Positions 25,870-38,160 of a stretch of 64,000 bases of DNA are shown piece by piece (position 1 is the stretch's first letter; each line of letters starts with the position of its first letter). A program made the translations under genes and the position numbers. Source of the stretch: Glandiceps talaboti. Lineage: Eukaryota > Hemichordata > Enteropneusta > Spengelidae. The notes below the pieces were generated by a model. The model worked only from the letters and a program-made list of their open reading frames with translations. It was not told the origin of the DNA and searched no databases. Where the stretch lies: contig NC_135551.1 of assembly GCF_964340395.1 (NCBI RefSeq), forward strand, positions 10,827,879 through 10,891,878, given 5' to 3'.

Positions 25870-28195
25870 TTGCAGAATTCCTCACATACTGAAAAAATCA
25901 ATAATCGTACCAGTTCCAAAAACAACTACTATATCGTGCCCAAACGCTACAGACCTGCTGCTTTAACTTCAGTCATTATGAAAGTATCTGAACGTTTATA
26001 GTCCAACAGCATCTCAAATCCGTCCTTCCCCGATTACTTGACCCATACCAGTTTGCCTACCGAGTTAATCGTTCCGTAGATGATGCCATTTCCATAACAA
26101 TGCATCATGTCCTTAACCATCTAGAACAAATCAACTCGTATGCAAGAATTCTATTCATTGACTACAGTTTGGCCTTTAACACTACCATACCTGTCAACCT
26201 TCATCAGAAATTGATTTCACTTGGTATTAGTGGCTCTTTAAATCACTGGGTTTTAGATTTTCTCTCAAACAGACCTCATGTTGTTACGTGTATTAAAGAT
26301 TGGTTCATTTTCATCCAAGTCAATTACTCTTAACACGGGTGCTCCGCAAGGATGTGTTCTCTACCCCATGTTGTATTCTCTTGTTTAATACATATGATTG
26401 TATTTCAAATGCCAATAGTGCCATGATTGTCAAATTTGTGGATGACACTACCGTCACTGGCTTTATAAAGAACAACAATGAGACTGCAAAGGGAACAAGT
26501 GAGTCAGCTAGTGGGCGGGTTGTACAACCGACATTTGTAATAAATTGCCAATATTTGTAATAAATTGACGACATTTCTAATACATTCCGTGAACGACAAT
26601 TGTAATAAAAATTGCCGATATTTGTAATAAATTTCAGAGAAAAATGTGTAATAAACATGCCGAAGTTTGTATTAAAAAAACGTTATGGAGGTTCCTCTCT
26701 GGCCTTCAGAGAAATGGAGTTACTCATCCTTTAACATGGAGGACAGATATCATATCGTCATTACAGTTTTCCTAGAATCGATTTTGCCATTCGTCGGGCA
26801 CTTGGCCCTTTGAGTCTTCATAAATCATTCAATCAATCAATCAATCAATCAATCAGTCTATCGATCAATCGACCACCCGACTGACCAGTCGACCGACCGA
26901 TCGAGCTATATAGATCGATCAATCAATCATTCAATCAATCAATCAATCAATCAATCAAGCAAGCAATCAGTTAGTCAGTCTGTCTGTCAGTCAGTCACTC
27001 AGCCAATAATAAGTCGACTTATCTAACTTTCTACTTACTTAATTACTAGTACCTATACCCAGTACATTCATATGCGGATTGATTGAAATATTAATAACTT
27101 GGTAAATTGTTCAATTAGTTAGTATATTCATCAATTCAAGTAATACTTGTTAAATATACTTTCCCTTGACGTGACGATTTTGAATTCTTGGATTTCTTTA
27201 TTTACATAACCCATTTCTTCGTGTCGAAGGAACAACCCCCCTCCCCCCCCCCCCCCGTTAATGTAATTGTTTATTCCAAATTTCGGCAATTTCATTACAT
27301 TTTTTTCTAAAATTTATTACAAATATCGGCAATTTTTATTACATTTGTCGTTCATAGAAATTATTTCAAATTTCCGCTGTTATTACAAATGTCGGTTGTA
27401 CAGATGGTGTATTGATAATAACTTAGAACTGAATTTGACAAGACCAAGGAAATCATTGTAGACTTTAGGAAACACAGTACGGATCACATTCCACTGTCGA
27501 TTCACGGTAAACACTTTGAAATTGTTGAAAATTTAATATTTATATTTCTTGGTACACTTATTTCAGATGATCTGAAGTGGGGGGAAACATGTCGATAACA
27601 TTATAGATAAAGTCCGTTAACGTATTTTCTTTCTCCGTTGAGTTTCCGTGTTAACAAAACTATCATGATCAAATTTTACCGTGCCGTTGTCGAAAGTGTT
27701 CTCACTTTCTCGTTCACTGTCCGGTACTGCAATATTACGAAGAAAGACCATACAAAGCTAAACAGAGTTGTCAAAACTCCACCTTCAATCATTGGGGCAG
27801 ACCTTCCTTCCCTTGAATCATTCTTTATTGATCGGAAATCAAACTCAATAATCAACGATGAATTTCACCCTGCACACAATATGTTTGAATTACTACCTTC
27901 GGACGAATCGTTTATGTAACAGTTGTTATCCCCACGGCCGTGCACACACTAAACAGGGCATAATCTTTTAATTCTTATTTTACCATATATTTATAGTAGA
28001 TCATATTATGTCACTGCTTTTAATTCATGTCAACCATTGTATTTTATCTCAGTTTAAATTCTTACCAGTTTTATGCTGAATGTTTTCTTTTAACTTGTCT
28101 TTCATCTGCGAAACTGCATCAATATCTATTGTAAGCTTTTGCGTTTATATGTGGCAATAAAGTTATTATTATTATATTACTATTATCATTATTAT
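25870..28195 (+). mobile_element. Degenerate CR1/jockey-like LINE fragment
   Basis: Reverse-transcriptase blocks are readable across several frames. There is a YRP(A)ALTS(V)IMK region near 25,940, then LFIDYSLAFN near 26,150, a PQGC-like turn near 26,345, and a (V)DDTT catalytic block near 26,440. After an 872-bp insertion, the WCIDNNLELN and IIVDFRKH blocks follow near 27,405-27,470. The 3' end carries GGCAATAAAGTTATTATTATT, typical of CR1/L2-type tails. The 5' part with the endonuclease is missing, and many stops and shifts are present. It lies in the intron of gene copy A. Confidence 0.75.
26526..27397. mobile_element. Foldback element 2, inserted in the LINE
   Basis: The ends are AACCGACATTTG and its inverse, as in element 1. 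GTAC lies on both sides (26,522-26,525 and 27,398-27,401). It splits the reverse-transcriptase frame. Reading across with a single GTAC keeps the LINE frame open into WCIDNN, which supports a 4-bp target duplication. Its interior, 27,060-27,200, is the inverse of 23,040-23,190 in element 1. Confidence 0.85.
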
Positions 28196-28199
28196 TAAT

Positions 28200-29158
28200 G
28201 GACACTTATATTGCAAAAGTAAGTTCCTCCTAAGTTGGGTACACGAGAACAATATACACATCGTCATAAATTGGTATTAGAAATGCAAAGTGAGCTAATG
28301 ATATGTGTAGTGTCTGCTGCAACGTTCTTGATTAGATGCATAAATATCATTATACTGCTAGCGACGCCCCCGTTTTTATTTCATGCAAGATGCAGTTGAT
28401 AAGAAATATTAGTCTTGATCTTGTGTTACAGAATAGAGAAACAGACGTAAGAGCTACCAGATTGTCTTGATGATATTAAACTTACTTTGTAGCCTATGTA
28501 ATATGCTATTTCAACACTTTACCAATGACATATTACTTGCATGACTACAATGCTAAATTGATCTTCTACTGAAATGCAGATCAAAAGACAAATAACATAA
28601 AACATATTTGTATTAACACAAATTTGAATATGTTGATTATAATTTCAAACAAAACACATGTTATGCCGATGAGTAAAAATAACACTAATGACGGTTGTTC
28701 AATCGGCTAATTAAAACTACCAACTGAAAAAATCAACAGGTGTGAATAACATAGCAGATGTCTACTCATGACATGGTGATACTAGTATGTTTTTGAACAC
28801 TAAGACCTATCCATATACTTTTCACTTGCTAATTAATACAAACCTCATTTTCACCATGTTCCACCACTTTTGATATGTTGTTCAGCATACAATTGTGAGT
28901 AAGATGCACTAAAATAATTCCTGTTGCAATTATGTCCGTGTCAAAACTTATTTTAATTAGAAAAGTGCATCACATTGTACACTGTTCGATAAATAAAAGT
29001 CCGACATGACACGGCAATGTGTATCACGTTCTTTTGGTAAAAACTAACGAATAATTCAGCTAACGTCACAGTCAGTAACGACCTATGGGGGCAAGGTCAA
29101 CATCACATCAATGCCTATCTCTCAACAGAGCTATTTCTTTATCGATCTAACATATGGA
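28200..29158. other. Intron remainder of gene copy A, non-coding
   Basis: No exon, repeat array or recognisable element was seen between the LINE tail and exon 1 of copy A. Confidence 0.35.
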
Positions 29159-29426
29159 ATTAAACTTTAAAAAATCTATTATATCGGAATACAGGAATCG
29201 TTACAGAAATGATTTCATACTTACTGTATACATCGAAGTCGCTGAGGGTATCAAAAGGAGCACCATCTTTGAATACTACTCTAGCAGTTGCTCCTTGGTT
29301 CTCTATATGTGTTTCTCCTGACATTGTTCGCAATAATAACCGCGAACAATTAATATTGCATTTCAATAAATGTTTGCCAACAGCTGTACGACATCGCGGT
29401 AAATGTGAAAATAAGGCTGCAGGCAT

Positions 29427-30330
29427 CTTGATTAAACCCGGTAAACTATTCAGACGACGATATCTTATGACTAAAATCGAGCGTGTAAACTCTCAAAGGC
29501 AAATGATACAACACGTGTCCTGAGATCAGTACGTACTCGAGGAAAAAGGAAATGACGAATGCAGGAATCTTTACAAGTACAACGGCCATTCAAATATTCA
29601 CACACACAGAGAGAGAGAGGGCGCTGATCATCCGGCCTAGTGTCCTGTGTCTGTCTCATGGTACGCCCGTTCATTCCTCAATCAATGTAACGGTGTAGTA
29701 GAAGGCATGCAGATGAGTTCGACATACTGAACAGATATTAAACAGATTTTGAATCTTATTGAATTTTAACTAACATAACGATGTTGAATTGCAAAATAAT
29801 TTTCAGTAATCAGGCTATGTCCTAAGAACAACGCCTCAAATTCAATATAAAGTGGTTCATACATTGATGACAAGAAAATGAATGTATCCTATCAAGTTTG
29901 ATAATGTATGTTATATTTATAATTTGTAAGGAGTGATTTCCATAATTAGTGATTTTGAATATCGTTTTGAACGACCCGCAAAGTTATATCTTGAGAATAG
30001 GTGCTTCCAATTGATACACACTTCAACCATAACAAATACTGATAGAAATACAGATGGAGACACATGGATATGTTATAAAATACTTAATTTGAGAAATCGA
30101 AGTGAGATTGGGGTATTGATACACGACAATTGATGGAATGCAAAATTATTAACTATAGCTATTACACGTGATATACCCCTTGATTGGTAAATTAATTACA
30201 TCAAACTATATGAAATTCGCAGCATTCATACTTACGATTGGCTAATTCCCGAAAATCATTTATTTATGCAAATGAACCATTAAGATAGCTACCTGAACAA
30301 GCTTTGTAGGACAAATGCACTTTGTTATAA
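29427..30330. other. Upstream flank of copy A and repeat cores
   Basis: The first ~300 bp would be the promoter side of copy A. From about 29,790 there are diverged ~147-bp core units of the pearl-like type. From about 30,040 the sequence becomes a direct copy of 54,350 onward. Confidence 0.45.
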
Positions 30331-30447
<117 letters not shown>

Positions 30448-31050
30448 CAATGTACCTCAGATTGGAAGTTTGAATGCTCAAGATCAAGATGTTGCCTTAA
30501 AGTAATTAATTGTGACTTGTGACAATTAAACACTATACCAGAAAACTATATTAAACACTTACCAAATTATATGAAATTTTTCGAATAACTTATTAAAACT
30601 AATAGCTACATCAACAGGTTTTATATGGCATGTGCGCTGTCTTATAATTAATGTATGTACGAAATGCTATGGAAATTGGGGAGGGCATTCTTAAGTTAAA
30701 TATTAATTAACGAAAATCATTAATTATACAAATAACCCATTCAAATTGGAAGCTACACCAACAAACTTTAAAGGACACGCGCGCATTGATAACGTCCATG
30801 TATTTTCAATCTTCTCCAATGCATTAGAGACATCAAGTTTCACAAGCTGTCGTTGCACAATGTTCATTGATTGGATAAGTACAATTACCAATTGCCAAAC
30901 CTAGCGTACATTGACGGATGATAGCGAAAGCATCTATCGTGGGCCCTGCATGTGCATTGCATGGTTCAACCAGCCGATACGTCATGTGTATAACATTGAT
31001 TGCTGTTGTCAAAGTTGAGACTAGATCTCAGTATTATGAATATAGACGTT

Positions 31051-31197
<147 letters not shown>

Positions 31198-31723
31198 TCA
31201 ATATCTCTAAAGTGTGTTTATCCAATATTTAGGCTTTGCAGAAACCGGGTCAGAACCGCATCCTTATCATGAATCACATAATCTCAAATCTAACTCGACT
31301 CCCAGTTCTCCATTAGCGTTTATTGTATATGCTATATAATAAGTTTCTAGATCCCAATCTCTACTGATTAAACAAAATTCTAGAATGACAATATAAAAGT
31401 GAATACAGGTATAGTTAAATATGCACACATATCAACATATTTTCAATCAATTCTTTATCATGTCTGTATCCAAAAACAAGAATATAACGAGTAGTTTTCA
31501 ATATATTTTTCACTCTTTCAAATGTAGAAAATGTTGTTACCTTATATAGCGTTTATCCCTCAAACCTCAAGTCCACATGGAAATTCAACAAAGTAAAACT
31601 TCACCACGTACAAGAAGTTAGAATTAGCCTTGTACCAGTAGTGCTATGCACAACGAAAGATTCCTGTAGCCAGGAATGTAATGCTAGCCTTTTGAATTTG
31701 ATAACAGTTGACACAACGAAGTA

Positions 31724-32028
31724 CTAATAAGAATGCATGTATACTCTAAATTGACTGATATCATTTCCCTTTTGAGTGATCGTGAAACACAGCATATCCG
31801 ATTGCTGGTGATCTTCCCAGAACTCCACGTTGAGATCATTACCTATTGCAGCTTTATCGAAATACAATGCTAAAATCTTTCTCACCCGATTCTTTCTGAA
31901 GTCACCACTGACATTTTTCAAAGCTCCAGATTTAGTTGCAAAATATGCACAATCACTGAGGAACTTTAATTGACTGTCATATCTCAAGTATAATATCGTG
32001 TCACTTGGAAGGACCTTGGTGGTATATT
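31724..32028 (-). pseudogene. Tandem-hotdog family fragment (3' end of exon 2)
   Basis: About 100 codons of the C-terminal hotdog-like domain, from KVLPSD through the stop, are nearly identical to copies B and D (for example FWEDH for VWEDH). The homology stops at about 32,028 at a junction. There the sequence jumps to what lies 5' of copy D (57,493 onward), so about 1.6 kb covering the rest of exon 2, the intron and exon 1 is deleted relative to locus D. It has no start and cannot encode a complete protein. Confidence 0.85.
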
Positions 32029-32172
32029 AGGTACTAATATTAATATCGTAATAGTGGAGATTTCATTCAAGGTAAGTTTAGTGTCCTTTGTTTCATTTTC
32101 GTGACGTTCATAACTATGCATGACTTATTGTTGTCTTTTGTAATATTGCCAGTTGATGACAACCTGCGCTAC

Positions 32173-32377
32173 GTTGCCGATATCCCCGACCAACTAATCA
32201 GCCCGAATGTCGCGATCTACTGTTTTCATAAAAACAGCCACATCGTTAGCCAAGATACTTGGCAGGTAGATGGTTGCCTCATGATCACAGCCAAGTATCT
32301 AGGCTAACGATACTGCTGTTTTATGAAAACAGTAGATCGCGACATTTGGGCCGATCGGACCAGGGGTATGGGGCAAC
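32173..32377. repeat. Long hairpin, arms about 88 bp
   Basis: The left arm 32,173-32,262 and right arm 32,291-32,377 pair across a 28-bp loop with few mismatches. A shared inner block is CGCGATCTACTGTTTTCAT. A second copy is at 57,637-57,839. The right arm ends inside the CAGGGG terminus of the transposon family described at 57,824. Confidence 0.8.
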
Positions 32378-32687
32378 AATTCTTGTGAAATCCGAAAATG
32401 ATAATGATATACAGGTAATAAAGGCCCAAGTTAGCTATGAGTCTTACATACTTACTTCTTTATTTATAGTATATTTTAATAAACTCATTATACACGTCTA
32501 CACACATTTAATTTGTTAGTTTGGGTATAAGGCCAGAAATGGAATGATTACAAATTAATATTATATACAGTACCTGTACACTTTCTGGTCTTTAAAAAAA
32601 AAACATTTTTAATAATAGCAGAAAAAGTTTATATAAATATGGAAGACTCCAAAAAAGAATAACGAAAAAGAAAGTGTACGGATAGAC

Positions 32688-34059
32688 CAAGGGCATGAGG
32701 CAACAATTCTGGTGTCTATAACAATATTGAATAACGTGAATATGGACAACATCAACAAGTTTCGTCAAGTTCTTGTTTATCATTATTTCAGTATCCCGAA
32801 TCGCTAATTAATATCTAATTATAATACACAGAGAAACACATATATTTAACTCGATCGAATTGCACTGGAATACAAATAGAATGTACGGGACGCCGGACGC
32901 TGCTGCGCATGCTGCTGCGGAGTGTACCGATTGAATAGCGCCCCCAACGGCCGTATAATTTACTTCTCTGTCTTGTACACATGTCGCGCGATCGCGAGAT
33001 CGAATGATTCGAATCTTGGAATTTGAAAATTCAACCTCCACGCGCTCAACATTTGCTCAATTTGCTCAATTTGCTCATTGGCTAAAAAAGGAAGGGTAGG
33101 ACACTGTGGTGTTCTTTTTCGTCGTAAGATTGAAACCACATCGCCCTCGTTCACGGACGCTTTCTGTTTCGGGCAAACTTACGAGTATTTGTTTACTCAG
33201 TCAAATGATGTTGTTACGTTTTCTCTTTCATTCAAAGGTATATTTTGAAGCGACACAGATATGACGACTAATGTTTAATGATTATTTTTACGTAATTTTA
33301 TGAAAATAATATAGACCGGAATCGACTGAAAAGTTCGAGCCTACCGCAACTCAACGGCTCCAAATATTGATTAAACCAAGATATTATCAATTTTGTTTTT
33401 GTTTATATCCCTCGCAAAAGACGCACCGTTTCGGAGCTTCAGTTCATATAATATGCAACCTGTTTTACTGTCCCGCAAACGCCACAATGTACTGCAACAT
33501 GCGAAATATATATCTCACCACAAGAGGGCAGCAGGTGGTATCGAGCTTCGAGCGAAAATTCATGGGTCACATGTTCGATTTGAAGCGTCGTGATTGGTTT
33601 ATTCGATTGCGTGTCCTACCCCTCTGGTATTACAAGTTTAAGCAAGGAATGCGTTCGGAGCTCGAGCATGGCAAACAGCGTGTCAGCTGTCGCGAGAGAA
33701 CTAAGCGTCGATTTTGCACCATGATCGATCATGTTCCATTAAAGCATTACAGACAAAATCTATCCATATACTTTCTTTTCCTTTATTCTATTTTAGAGTC
33801 TTCCATATTTATATAAACTTTTTCTGCGATTATTATAAAAATGTTTCCAGAAACGAAAGTGTACAAATACATACGTACAAATCATTTCTGGCCTCATACC
33901 CAAAATAACAAATATGTGTGTATAATGAGTTTATTAAAATATACTTTAAATAAAGAAATAAGTATGTAAATGAGACTCATAGCTAACTTGGGCCTTTGTC
34001 ACCTGTATCACATCATTATCAATTTCGGGTTTCACCAGAAATGTTGCCTCATGCCCCTG
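32688..34059 (-). mobile_element. Non-autonomous DNA transposon, 1,372 bp, with terminal inverted repeats
   Basis: The termini are CAAGGGCATGAGGCAAC on the left and the inverse of CAGGGGCATGAGGCAAC on the right, with about 28 bp matching overall. GATAGAC flanks both sides (32,681-32,687 and 34,060-34,066). The uninterrupted equivalent at 58,150-58,156 reads GATATAC once. Read on the minus strand, its first ~1.2 kb is homologous to 57,824-59,487, the region leading up to the Mutator-like transposase. Its last ~160 bp is a different sequence that ends in the opposite terminus. It therefore looks like an internal-deletion derivative of the autonomous element. The open frame at 33,367-33,816 is antisense to conserved non-coding sequence and is not taken as a gene. 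Confidence 0.75.
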
Positions 34060-34630
34060 GATAGACATGATGCAAAATCGACGCTTAGTGTGCTCGCGAC
34101 AGCTGACGCACTCCGCTGCTTGTCGTGCTCGAGCTCAAACGTATTCCTTAATACAGAGGGGTAGGACGCGGCATCGAATAAACCAATCAGGACGCTTGAA
34201 ATTGACGATGTGACCCATGAATTTTCTCTCGAAGCTTGATACCACCTGCTGCCCTCTTGTGGTGAGATATATATTTCGCATGCTGCAGTACATTGTTTGC
34301 GGGACATTACAACAGATTGCCGAAATGACATATTATATGAACTGATGAAGCTCCCAAACGTTGCGTCTTTTGCGAGGGAAATAAACAAAAACATAATTGA
34401 TAATATCTTGGTCTAATCAATATTTTGTGCGAAGAGTTACGGTAGGCTCGAACACACAGTCGATTCCGGTCTATATTATTTTCATAAAATTACGTAAAAA
34501 TAATCATTAAACAGTAGTCGTCATATCTGTGCATGAGTCTCTTCAAAATATACCTTTGAATGAAAGAGAAAACGTAACAACATTGTCTGAGTAAACAAAT
34601 ATTCGTAAGTTTGCCCGAAACAGAAAGCGT
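33190..34630. repeat. Inverted repeat, arms about 540 bp
   Basis: The arms are about 33,190-33,735 and 34,066-34,630. They arise because the non-autonomous element inserted in inverse orientation next to a relative of its own 5' region. Shared marks include GCCCTCTTGTGGTGAGATAT and its inverse. Confidence 0.8.
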
Positions 34631-35114
34631 AATATTAGTACCTATTGTCTTGCTATTGCAATAAAATATATTCATTTCTCTATCAAACTAGGTATCTGGC
34701 GACATGCATAAACAGCGTCATGTCTGTACCCAAACACAGTAATTACAAATTCATGACAATGCGATCATAGCTATTTTCATATCAAGATTGCAGTTTCATG
34801 TCTAGCATTAGCGATCACGCGTACGTAGGCTTGACATAAAAAAAACGTATTGTGTAATTGTTTGTTTTCTGTGTACGTAATCTTGCAACAGGTTCCATTG
34901 GGAGAACAGTGCTAATGCACTGAAATGGTGTCTATATATGAAAGAATAAATAAATAAGTAGCTATAGGCAGTGTGCCATTTGAATACCGTATCATGTTTA
35001 CCCATAATTCATAGGTACCTCTACACATTTCGGTCAATGCACACTGACGGATTTCTACTCGGATGTAAGACATCGAGTTATAGTGGTCTAAGCCGTTTGT
35101 TGGATTGAATCAAG

Positions 35115-36530
35115 ATGATAACAGCCTTATATTTAGGTTTCCCTCGAATGTTTTCAGCCGTTACCAAACGTTTATTGAAATACAACATGATTAATTCTTC
35201 TCAATTATTATTGCGAAAAATGTCCGGAGAAATAAATATATAGAGAATGAAGGAGCAAACGCCAGAGTTGTTTTTAAAGATGGTGTCCATTTTGATGTCG
35301 GCCACGATTTTGATAAATACAGTAAGTATGAAGTTTTTCAACTATTTATCAAGAATTATTACGGACATGAAACACGCCGCTTCATGATCACTCGATTTCT
35401 ATCAAAGTAGGGAATGTCGAAAATCTAACATTTACAGTGCTGAATTGAATGATCAACTTGTGCAACATATTTAAGGTTAACTTTAGCAAAAACATTTTGG
35501 TATCGCTCTAGAAACCAGTTCTGTCAGAGAAGAGGTTGTCACAATTGTTACGGTCATGTTTTAGATATTTGAAGACAAGGATTTTCCCATATCGACTCTC
35601 TCACAGTCCAATGGATTCTCGTAATTGTCACTATGTGATATTAACATTTGTATAAATTTATCACAAAGTTCTGACGTTTTTGGATAAATTAGGATAAAAC
35701 GGGGAGGGGGGGGATTGACAATACATTTGTACTAGTTTTTTGAAAATGGAATGAGTAATTGTTATTATTTCCGTTCATCATCGCTAGACAAACCTCAACT
35801 ATGGAACTTACCACGGTTACTGATGGCAAATATAAGGAATTTGGGATTCCTTGATGGTCGTTATCTAGGTGGAAAACGTATTCGTGAAGAAGTTAAATGT
35901 CGTTTATACGCAGCAATTTCATCAACCGAAGATCTATTTTCAGCCAATTATTACGACATGTTGACACACAGACCAAACACACCGGTAGTTATGCAGTTTG
36001 CCCTGAGTTCACTCGGGAAGACAACCATGGGTATCCGCGGAGAACTTCGTCGCCTAGGTGACAATGAGCTCCTAGCCAGACAAAATTATACATTTGTGTT
36101 TCTTCGTTCTGATACAAAACAACTTCTGATTTTCCCTGATTGGTATTTGAAAAGGTTTTGCCCTCTTGTCAAGGGGCCTGGTCCTGATGTTATGATTCCC
36201 CATCGAGAAAAGCCAAAGGAGGTGTTCACATATACCACCAAGGTACTTCCAAGTGACACGATATTATACTTGAGATACGATAGTCAATTAAAATTCCTCA
36301 GTGATTGTGCATATTTTGCAACTAAATCTGGAGCTTTGAAAAATGTCAGTGGTGACTTCAGAAAGAATCGGGTGAGAAAGATTTTAGCATTGTATTTCGA
36401 TAAAGCTGCAATAGGTAATGATCTCAACGTGGAGGTCTGGGAAGATCACCAGCAATCGGATATGCTGTGTTTCACGATCACTCAAAAGGGAAATGATATC
36501 AGTCAATTTAGAGTATACATGCATTCTTAG
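35115..36530 (+). pseudogene. Tandem-hotdog family copy B, frameshift in exon 1
   Basis: Exon 1 is 35,115-35,321 and exon 2 is 35,788-36,530 (743 nt), with the same splice borders as copy D (ATACA|GTAAGT and CTAG|ACAAACC). Exon 2 is fully open and differs from copy D at about six residues in 259. Exon 1 has two extra nucleotides in the run after GGAGAAATA. The frame shifts and reaches TAG within a few codons, just after the MSGE segment. Unless translation starts inside exon 2, no protein of the family type is made. It is possibly a very recent loss, or an assembly or allelic difference. What the family does is described under copy D. Confidence 0.75.
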
Positions 36531-37075
36531 TACTCCGTTGTGTCAACTGTTATCAAATTCAAAAGGCTAGCATTACATTCCTCGCTACAGGAATCTTTCG
36601 TTGTGCATAGCACCACTGGTACAAGGCTAATTCTAACTTCTTGTACGTGGTGAAGTTTTACTTTGTTGAATTTCCATGTGGACTTGAGGTTTGAGGGATA
36701 AACGCTATATAAGGTAACAACATTTTCTACATTTGAAAGAGTGAAAAATATGTTGAAAACTACTCGTTATATTCTTGTTTTTGGATACAGACATGATAAA
36801 GAATTGATTGAAAATATGTTGACATGTGTGCATATTTAACTATACCTGTATTCACTTTTATATTGTCATTCTAGAATTTTGTTTAATCAGTAGAGATTGG
36901 GATCTAGAAACTTATTATATAGCATATTCAATAAACGCTAATGGAGAACTGGGAGTCGAGTTAGATTTGAGATTCTGTGATTCATGATAAGGATGCGGTT
37001 CTGACCCGGTTTCTGCAAAGCCTAAATATTGGATAAACACACTTTAGAGATATTGACATCGAGAGAGAGAGAGAC

Positions 37076-37172
<97 letters not shown>

Positions 37173-37731
37173 AAACGCCTATATTCATAATACTGAGATC
37201 TAGTCTCAACTTTGACAACAGCAATCAATGTTATACACATGACGTATCGGCTGGTTGAACCATGCAATGCACATGCAAGGCCCACGATAGATGCTTTCGC
37301 TATCATCCGTCAATGTACGCTAGGTTTGACAATTGGTAATTGTACTTATCCAATCAATGAACATTGTGCAACGACAGCTTGTGAAACTTGATGTCTCTAA
37401 TGCATTGGAGAAGATTGAAAATACATGGACGTTATCAATGCGCGCGTGTACTTTAAAGTTTGTTGGTGTAGCTTCCAATTTGAATGGGTTATTTGTATAA
37501 TTAATGATTTTCGTTAATTAATATTTAACTTAAGAATGCCCTCCCCAATTTCCATAGCATTTCGTACATACATTAATTATAAGACAGCGCACATGTCATA
37601 TAAAACCTGTTGATGTAGCTATGTTTAATATAGTTTTCTGGTATAGTGTTTAATTGTCACAAGTCATAATTAATTACTTTAAGGCAATATCTTGATCTTG
37701 AGCATTCAAACTTCCAATCTGAGGTACATTG

Positions 37732-37786
<55 letters not shown>

Positions 37787-37787
37787 C

Positions 37788-37884
<97 letters not shown>

Positions 37885-38160
37885 CAAAGTGCATTTGTCC
37901 TACAAAGCTTGTTCAGGTAGCTATCTTAATGGTTCATTTGCATAAATAAATGATTTTCGGGAATTAGTCCAATCGTAAGTATGAATGCTTCGAATTTCAT
38001 ATAGTTTGATGTAATTAATTTACCAATCAAGGGGTATATCACGTGTAATAGCTATAGTTAATAATTTTACATTCCATCAATTGTCGTGTATCAATACCCC
38101 AATCTCACTTCGATTTCCCAAATTCAGTATTTTATAACATATCCATGTGTCTCCATCTGT
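36531..38160. other. Downstream flank of copy B with microsatellites
   Basis: This is non-coding inverse copy of about 54,350-55,595. It contains (GA)n at 37,063-37,170, (CA)n at 37,735-37,791 and (TA)n at 37,792-37,880, plus core units of the pearl-like family near 37,490 and 37,940. Confidence 0.7.

Larger units (their letters stand above)
25101..29426 (-). pseudogene. Tandem-hotdog family copy A, truncated and intron-invaded
   Basis: Exon 1 (29,426-29,225) is intact, with the same ATACA|GTAAGT donor as the other copies and a basic N-terminus followed by MSGETHIENQG. Exon 2 begins properly at 25,345 but follows its relatives only to about 25,120. There the frame leaves the family after PVVVHFALT and ends at a nearby stop, so roughly two thirds of exon 2 is missing. 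The intron is about 3.9 kb, against about 0.7 kb in copy C, because a CR1-like LINE, itself carrying foldback element 2, lies inside it. A shortened protein of about 149 residues is conceivable, but it would lack the second domain. Confidence 0.75.
32361..34640 (+). mobile_element. 5'-end copy of the CAGGGG-terminus transposon, interrupted
   Basis: Sequence from CAGGGGTATGGGGCAAC at 32,361 to 32,687, resuming at 34,060 and ending near 34,629, matches 57,824-58,715 at the left end of the transposase-bearing element. It is interrupted by a related 1,372-bp element (32,688-34,059). No transposase sequence is present here. Confidence 0.7.

Noticed and set aside
33367-33816. 149-residue plus-strand frame inside the non-autonomous transposon
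   Set aside because: The sequence is the inverse of the transposon leader and is equally open in short pieces on the other strand (34,032-34,394, 58,098-58,487). No domain is recognised and the frame is not conserved.
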